A DNA stretch of 64,000 bases, taken from assembly GCF_039555335.1 (NCBI RefSeq), contig NC_092628.1:79734713-79798712 (forward strand). The letters run 5' to 3'. The DNA is from Amphiura filiformis. Its lineage: Eukaryota; Echinodermata; Ophiuroidea; Amphilepidida; Amphiuridae. Positions within the stretch are counted from its first letter, which is position 1; every line of letters begins with the position of its first letter. The translations under genes were made by a program, and so were the position numbers. The notes below the pieces were generated by a model, which was given only the letters and a program-made list of their open reading frames with translations, ran no database searches and was not told the DNA's origin. Of this stretch, positions 58,758-64,000 are shown in pieces.

Positions 58758-61700
58758 CTGAAATGAAAAAAACAAACGTACAGTGGCTTCTGGCTCAACC
58801 TTTAGAGTATGAATTTATCTCTGCTTTTATTACCACCCCCCCCCCCATTAGTGAAAGCCGGATAGCTTTCGGCTGCACTGACTTTACCAGTCTATAATAC
58901 CGAATTTATTAATTCGTATTAAATATACTGATGCCAGCACTGGCATCCGCTGCTTGCAGGAAGTCTGGAAAGGTGACCTCTACGTGAGGGTGGTCAAATT
59001 CCTGTACCTTTGAATGGGACAGCATTAATAAAAATTGTGGCTAATTTTTAGACCATAAATGTTTGATTTTTCCAAGTTTATGAGTGCATAACAACAGTTT
59101 TCGTCGATAGATTTTTATTTGTAGAATAAACTAGCTAGGTAAGTTTTAAATAATGAAAATTCTGGTTCATCACTTGTCACTTGGTAGTCTTGTAACATGT
59201 GAGTGATTAATGGCGGCGCCCATGACAACTTGATGAATTGTTTAATTCGAATTAATCAATTCGAAATTATATTCTTTACTCCTACATAGCACATTCAAAC
59301 ACAAGAAGATTGAATTAATTAACATCTACACAATATTATGATAGTGTTTCTTTTGTTTGACCCCTATTCATCAGGAGCCTGAAAATAAATTGAAGCAAAA
59401 AGCCCGGTTCCGGCACACATCGACATCGCCTGGTAAATAATTACATTGTACAGCAGGCAAACTAAATCAATACCGGGATCGATACACGTATATACCGGTA
59501 TGTGCTATGCACGATATTCAGACGATAAATCTTTGGATACCGGGGTAGAAAATGATGAATATCTCCCGTAATTTTTGCTTTCTAAAGAAGCCAATTTTAA
59601 GGTTGCACTTGAATATATGTGTTGAAAGAACATGATAGTCGTTAACGAGCGTATTTACAACCAACCGTGCGTTTTGAAATCAAAAAATTGACAAAAATTC
59701 AGATTTTATATGTGCAGAACAGAAACAAATGACAGCTGCCCTCATTCGTAAACAATCGGGGTAACGAAACATTTCACGTTACAAACGCAATGTGGACCAC
59801 TAGTGGAGGCAGTCTAATGCAGATGATTTCCCAGGCTCGCTGAGATCTACAGAGGTCAGTCACCGGGCTATTGTCAATAGCCTTAGTCGGATGTCCCTCG
59901 GTCCATTATGTGTCTCAAAACTATTAAACAGGTCAGAACAAAATGCGTGGCTATTGAAGAACAGGTGGATTCGATCTACCATCATGGCGATTTCTGCCAT
60001 GAAGATATCGGGGCGATGACACTGTGCGGCACTCCGTGTATCCGAGGGTACTCATGCTCGGCAAAATTTGATAATGCCCCTTGTTGTTGCAGATTTGTAA
60101 GTAATTATTTACCGCCACGCCCCCTTTAAAGTTCTCATCGCATTGAATGATGGGATTGTTATATGGTGGCCCGCTAGAGAAGTTACGATGCGTTATCGTC
60201 TTTTACCGTACTTCGATTTTCTACTTTGATTCATTAAGACAAAGCAAGAGAAGATCAATATGAATATGGTAATCCTGTTATGTATCAAATGTTGAACTAT
60301 TAACTTTAATATCTCTTAGAAGGACGTGTTTATTCATCGTTATCGTAGATGTTTACCAGGGATCTTCACAACGCAAAAGAGGTATACGATAGTCAAAGTG
60401 AAATTATTCAACGTAAATTCTAGACGAGTTAAAAGCACTTTAGAAGCATAAATAAGGGGGTTGAGGGTCACACGGATTGTAGAAACAACGATTATAAGGC
60501 TCATTGGCATTATACCCCTTTTTCGCTAAAACGCGAACGACATTTCTAACATAACCATTTTCTGACGGAAACGCGTAAGCCTATAGGGTATAGGCCTAAT
60601 GCACGGCACCCGTGGTTGCCATAATTGATCTGATGTGATGTGATATAATGTGAGCCAAACGGAAATGAAGAATAATGAAGCTCTTAGCTCTGTGAATGAA
60701 ACTAGACTGATTATGCTATTGTGATACATAAATTTAGAGCACCCTTTTTCCATTTCGTGAACAAGTCAGATATGAAAAATTAGGCTTTTTTATGTTTCGC
60801 GAATCGCGTTTCTTTATCTGAAAATACCTCTAATTTCGCGAAATTTTCGACGAGCATGAGTACCCGCGGATACACGGAGTGCCGGAATTGGGGCAAAAAT
60901 AAGCCAACCAATCAAACAGCAAAAGCAGATCAACGCAATAATAGCTTCTCTATCTAGGGCATTTTTATTGGCCGATCTCTATCCATTTGTGGCTCCAAAA
61001 GAACGTTATGTGGACTGATGCTTGTTATTTGAAATGAATGTGATGTCATCGCTGGTAGCCGTCTAGCTTAGGCCTACTTGCAAATTTGATATTTAACTAT
61101 TTGTTGCATGGGAAACATTAAATTCATATAGCTATATATTGTTTAAGTATTTCAATCGTTTTTGTAAACCTGGTAAATGTTATATATTAATGACAACCAG
61201 TGAAAATAGTTCACCTATCATAACATCGCTGCTCTTCTTCATCTGACTCATTAGCTCAGTTGATGGTGTATCGGTCCGGTGATCCGAGGGTCCAAGGTTA
61301 AAATCCTGGATGGTCAGTGAACTTTTTTTCACTGACTGTCATTAATTAAGTATGTGGAGATTTGTGTTAAAAACCTTTCTCATTATTAAGTCCTTAACAT
61401 AGTTTAACTTTATTTCTCCGTCTATTGTTTTCTTTTACAGTCAAAATAATTTAATGGTGCAAATTAATATACTGCTATTATACAAATATTAACTGTCTAT
61501 GAGTGTGATGGTCGAAATATAATCACGAGGTGAAAGATGGATTGTTCCATTCCACGAGCCGGAACGGCGAGTGGAATGGAACAATACATCTTTCACCGAG
61601 TGATTATATTTCGACCATTACACGAATTTAAGACAGTTAATATTTGTTTTATATCACTCATACATAAATTCTATTACTAAAATACTATTTAAAAAGGCAT

Positions 61701-62949
61701 TTCGTGATCCACAGCCTCATCCCCCCACTTTTCTCAATATGTTTTTTTCGTGGATATGTACTGAAAAATGTCATAAAAAGAGGATGCTAGGATCACAAAA
61801 TACATTTTTTCATCAACATAACACCATGTTTTACCGTGATATACTTCACATTTTGGGGTCCACCCCATAACTAAATCGGCGAGTCTAAGAGTCAGCGCAT
61901 GGCTTCGCGCAGCACTATGATAGTAAAGATTACTATACCTCATAAATATTTATTAGGTAATCCAGACTTCTTATTGGTTAATAACGCCAGCGTCCGAGTA
62001 CGGTATTTTGACTACTTCCCCGCGCCCGTGCAATTACGCGCACGCGGGGAAGTAGCAAAAACTTCCGCAGCCTACTACCACACGGTGTCGCGACCCCGCG
62101 CGTCACCGTTCCTCCAGACGTGGCATTATGCTACACAACGGTGATTCTGCAGATGCATTTATCGTGAAAATGGCGTCTGCTGCAGTTATTTTAACGAGAT
62201 TACCGACGGATAATAACACGCGAATTTGACGTTTTATGAAACAAAATGTTATTTATGGAATGTTAAAAAGAAAATTAGAATAATATAGGCCTAGGTCTAA
62301 ATATAAATTGATTGAACAGAAATCCTCCAATAAAATCAGGTAAGCAAAATATTAAGCTTATTTACCATGCCGGCCGGCACGTTGACTGGTGTGTGTTTAT
62401 GACTTTTATTTACGATTTTACCGTGATAGTGAAAATATTTATGAGGTATAGTTAAACAAATACAACATGTCCATTTCGGGGAAGTATTCAAAACTACTGG
62501 TCCCTTGGTGTTGGATGATTTGACTACTTCCCTCCGCTGACGCGTCGGGAAGTAGTCAAATCATCCAACACCTCGGGACCAGTAGTTTTGACTACTTCCC
62601 CTCAAAACATGTTGTATTTGTATACTATCACACGGAGAGGGTGATGGTAAAAATGATAAATGGTAATCAACCAATGAACTGTCTAGAATTTATGTATGAG
62701 TGATATAAATAAGAACGTACCATCGGGCATCATAGGTTTTGGTGGATGGACGATCTTCCAACCTGCTTTCTTAAACATATTGATCTGGTTGCATGGACGT
62801 ATTGGATTAAGAAGTACTATACCGGGACCAATGATATTGAAGGTACTATCGATATGCAGTGGATGAGGATCATCAAATGAGAGAACATGGATGTTGTATT
62901 TGTCTCCAAGATGTCGCCGCATCCATTCTATGCCCATGTTATTAGTTAC
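58531..62949 (-). CDS. GATM: Glycine amidinotransferase, last two coding exons (partial gene)
   Basis: Catalyses transfer of an amidino group from arginine to glycine, giving guanidinoacetate and ornithine, the first step of creatine synthesis; mitochondrial in vertebrates. Exons 62721-62949 and 58531-58757, minus strand, joined in phase across a 4-kb intron. The first has [30 protein letters not shown] and FKKAGW; the His of HIDSTFN is the family's catalytic His. The second has [23 protein letters not shown] and [19 protein letters not shown], holding the active-site Cys (second Cys of HCWTC). It ends SYL and TAA, one residue short of the human C-terminus. About 152 C-terminal codons are present; the remaining roughly 60 percent, including the catalytic Asp region, must lie beyond the right edge. 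Confidence 0.95.
59908..60129 (+). CDS. Possible orphan cysteine-rich exon in a GATM intron
   Basis: Open frame of 73 codons on the strand opposite GATM. Eight Cys cluster in its second half ([18 protein letters not shown] ... CSAKF ... CCCRF), followed by a strong donor TTT|GTAAGT at 60097. CAG precedes GTGGATTCG within the frame as a candidate acceptor. No signal peptide or known domain. Part of it (about 60026-60069) recurs inverted at 60841-60883, which argues for a repeat or captured exon. Confidence 0.25.
   Translation: MCLKTIKQVRTKCVAIEEQVDSIYHHGDFCHEDIGAMTLCGTPCIRGYSCSAKFDNAPCCCRFVSNYLPPRPL
60026..60883. repeat. 44-bp inverted repeat pair
   Basis: GGCACTCCGTGTATCCGAGG at the left and its near-complement at 60841-60883 are separated by about 770 bp of non-coding sequence. 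Could be terminal repeats of an element. Confidence 0.55.
61244..61318 (+). repeat. tRNA-like sequence
   Basis: TGACTCA/TGGTCAG can form a weak acceptor stem. TTAGCTCAGTTGATGG is a typical A box and D arm; the anticodon arm TCGGTCCGGTGATCCGA would present GGT (Thr) but lacks the usual T before it. The B box GGTTAAAATCC is degraded. A tRNA pseudogene or SINE head. Confidence 0.5.
61480..61649. mobile_element. Hairpin MITE-like element in the GATM intron
   Basis: ACAAATATTAACTGTCT at the left and AGACAGTTAATATTTGT at the right. About 75-bp arms include ATGGTCGAAATATAATCAC and TGGATTGTTCCATTCCAC; centre near 61562. Confidence 0.75.
62452..62635. mobile_element. Hairpin MITE-like element in the GATM intron
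   Basis: ACAAATACAACATGT and ACATGTTGTATTTGT at the ends; arms share ACTACTGGTCCC and GTGTTGGATGATTTGACTAC; centre near 62540. GGGAAGTAGTCAAA-type blocks recur near 62011-62055. Confidence 0.75.
62721..62949 (-). CDS. GATM: GATM penultimate coding exon
   Basis: Acceptor TATAATAG|GTAACT, donor GATG|GTACGT. 76 codons plus one base, starting VTN as in the vertebrate protein (QVTN). Confidence 0.93.
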
Positions 62950-63007
62950 CTATTATACATTGAAAATATAGTAATTTAGTTACTCATCTCTACGTTTTTC
63001 CCTTTAA

Positions 63008-63408
63008 GGATGACTCCGGAAATCACAATATTATGCCTTATAATATGATAGAAAATTAATTATCAAGCACGAATCACGTGGTTTTATTTGAAATAAACTC
63101 ATATTGACCATACAAACGAATAAAAACAGTCGTATATCAACACGCGATATTCAAAATTCCCGGGCGCCGAAATTGTCCAGTGTAATGACGTTCTAGTAAT
63201 ACAATGAAGGCTGACAACAATTGAGCACAAGTAACCATGACGTCATTTTGGCGCGGGAATTTTGAATATCGCGTGATGAGAGCCGGCTGTTTTTATTCGT
63301 TTTTATGGTCAATATGAATTTGGTTTCAAATAAAACCGCGTGATTCGTGCTTGATAATTGTTTTTCTAACATAAGGCATAATAATGTTGTGATTGCCGAA
63401 GTCATCCT
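63008..63408. mobile_element. Inverted-repeat element, probably TTAA-flanked
   Basis: GGATGACTCCGGAAATCACA at the left faces its near-complement ending GTCATCCT at 63408; TTAA lies at 63004-63007 and 63409-63412. Arms of about 150 bp include AATCACGNGGTTTTATTTGA. The two ends are offset by one base, so the exact border is uncertain. Confidence 0.6.
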
Positions 63409-63412
63409 TTAA

Positions 63413-64000
63413 GACAGGCGCAGCTATTTTGCGGTAGTATTGCAGCTATTTTGCGGTAGTATTGCCGCAGCGACTAAATATATTGTTGACTTCATTACGC
63501 GCACCATTTTGTCTAGCTCGTTTGACTGGGTGCGATACCCAGGCAAACAAGCACCGAGACAACTGACTTTGGTGCGGGTAGTGAAGTCGACACTGCATAT
63601 CAACCACCGAGTGCCACTAATAATATTCGGATATCAACAATTTTGGCAAGGACGCAAACACGGACGCACCAAGCAGACATGTTCGCATCTACGCTGCACA
63701 CAATCACGCAAACGAACGGGTCTTCCTTTCCAGCGGCAGGAAAGTATGAAACCAGGTCTAAGTGATATGTCTATGCTGCATCAGACCTTGCGTTTTCGGT
63801 TATCCTAGTTGCCCACGTCCAACTTTGTTTTGTCAGCACAGATATTGACTGTTATCATACTGACATTTCTTTTAACGGAATACTACTCTTCGTAGCAGGA
63901 TAGACACCCATATGATAAAGGACGCGAAGGTGGGGTGTTCCTCACTAGGTTCTCAGGAGCGATTTCCGGAGCGACCTTCTGTTATTTCTGCTCAAACGAT
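63413..64000. other. Intronic or upstream sequence of GATM, no exon seen
   Basis: A plus-strand frame at 63440-63808 is open by chance as far as can be judged (basic, no domain). No minus-strand match to the preceding GATM exon was found. Confidence 0.4.

Overview
This is nuclear DNA of a multicellular animal. Spliced genes with canonical GT/AG introns sit in AT-rich, transposon-dense sequence that has no operons or bacterial signals. The gene families (RSRC2, neuferricin, GATM, a TNFR-like receptor), the Penelope-like and CR1/L2-like retroelements and the many short inverted-repeat elements fit an invertebrate deuterostome such as an echinoderm or hemichordate. The species cannot be fixed from sequence alone.

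Layout. 1-3.5 kb: gene-free, with small inverted-repeat elements. 3.6-5.4 kb (+): a two-exon gene for a secreted or membrane protein with one TNFR-type cysteine-rich domain and two predicted membrane segments. 6.0-16.4 kb: gene-free, holding a 1.1-kb fold-back element, tRNA-like repeats, a 147-bp tandem array, a GAAA microsatellite and several hairpin elements. 16.5-37.3 kb (-): a complete 11-coding-exon RSRC2-type SR protein gene, 998 codons, all junctions in phase. 37.3-40.4 kb: divergent spacer filled by a LINE 3' fragment that is itself split by an inverted-repeat element. 40.4-47.6 kb (+): a complete three-exon neuferricin (CYB5D2) gene of 277 codons. Its second intron carries a roughly 119-bp tandem array interrupted by a Penelope-like element. 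47.8-58.4 kb: a transposon block with a TTAA-flanked element, RT fragments, a 27-bp minisatellite, one LINE 3' half and one nearly complete LINE. 58.5-62.9 kb (-): the last two coding exons of glycine amidinotransferase (GATM); its 5' exons lie beyond the right edge.

The genes do not form a pathway: a splicing-associated SR protein, a heme-binding MAPR protein, the first enzyme of creatine synthesis and a receptor-like protein. RSRC2 and CYB5D2 are divergently transcribed across a 3.1-kb spacer. Most of what is unusual is in the repeats: tandem arrays rich in nuclear-receptor-type half-sites, several TTAA-flanked element families, a minisatellite that appears to grow from a transposon end, and a hammerhead-like core at the 3' end of the Penelope-like copy. 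I did not find convincing evidence of a wholly new biological system.
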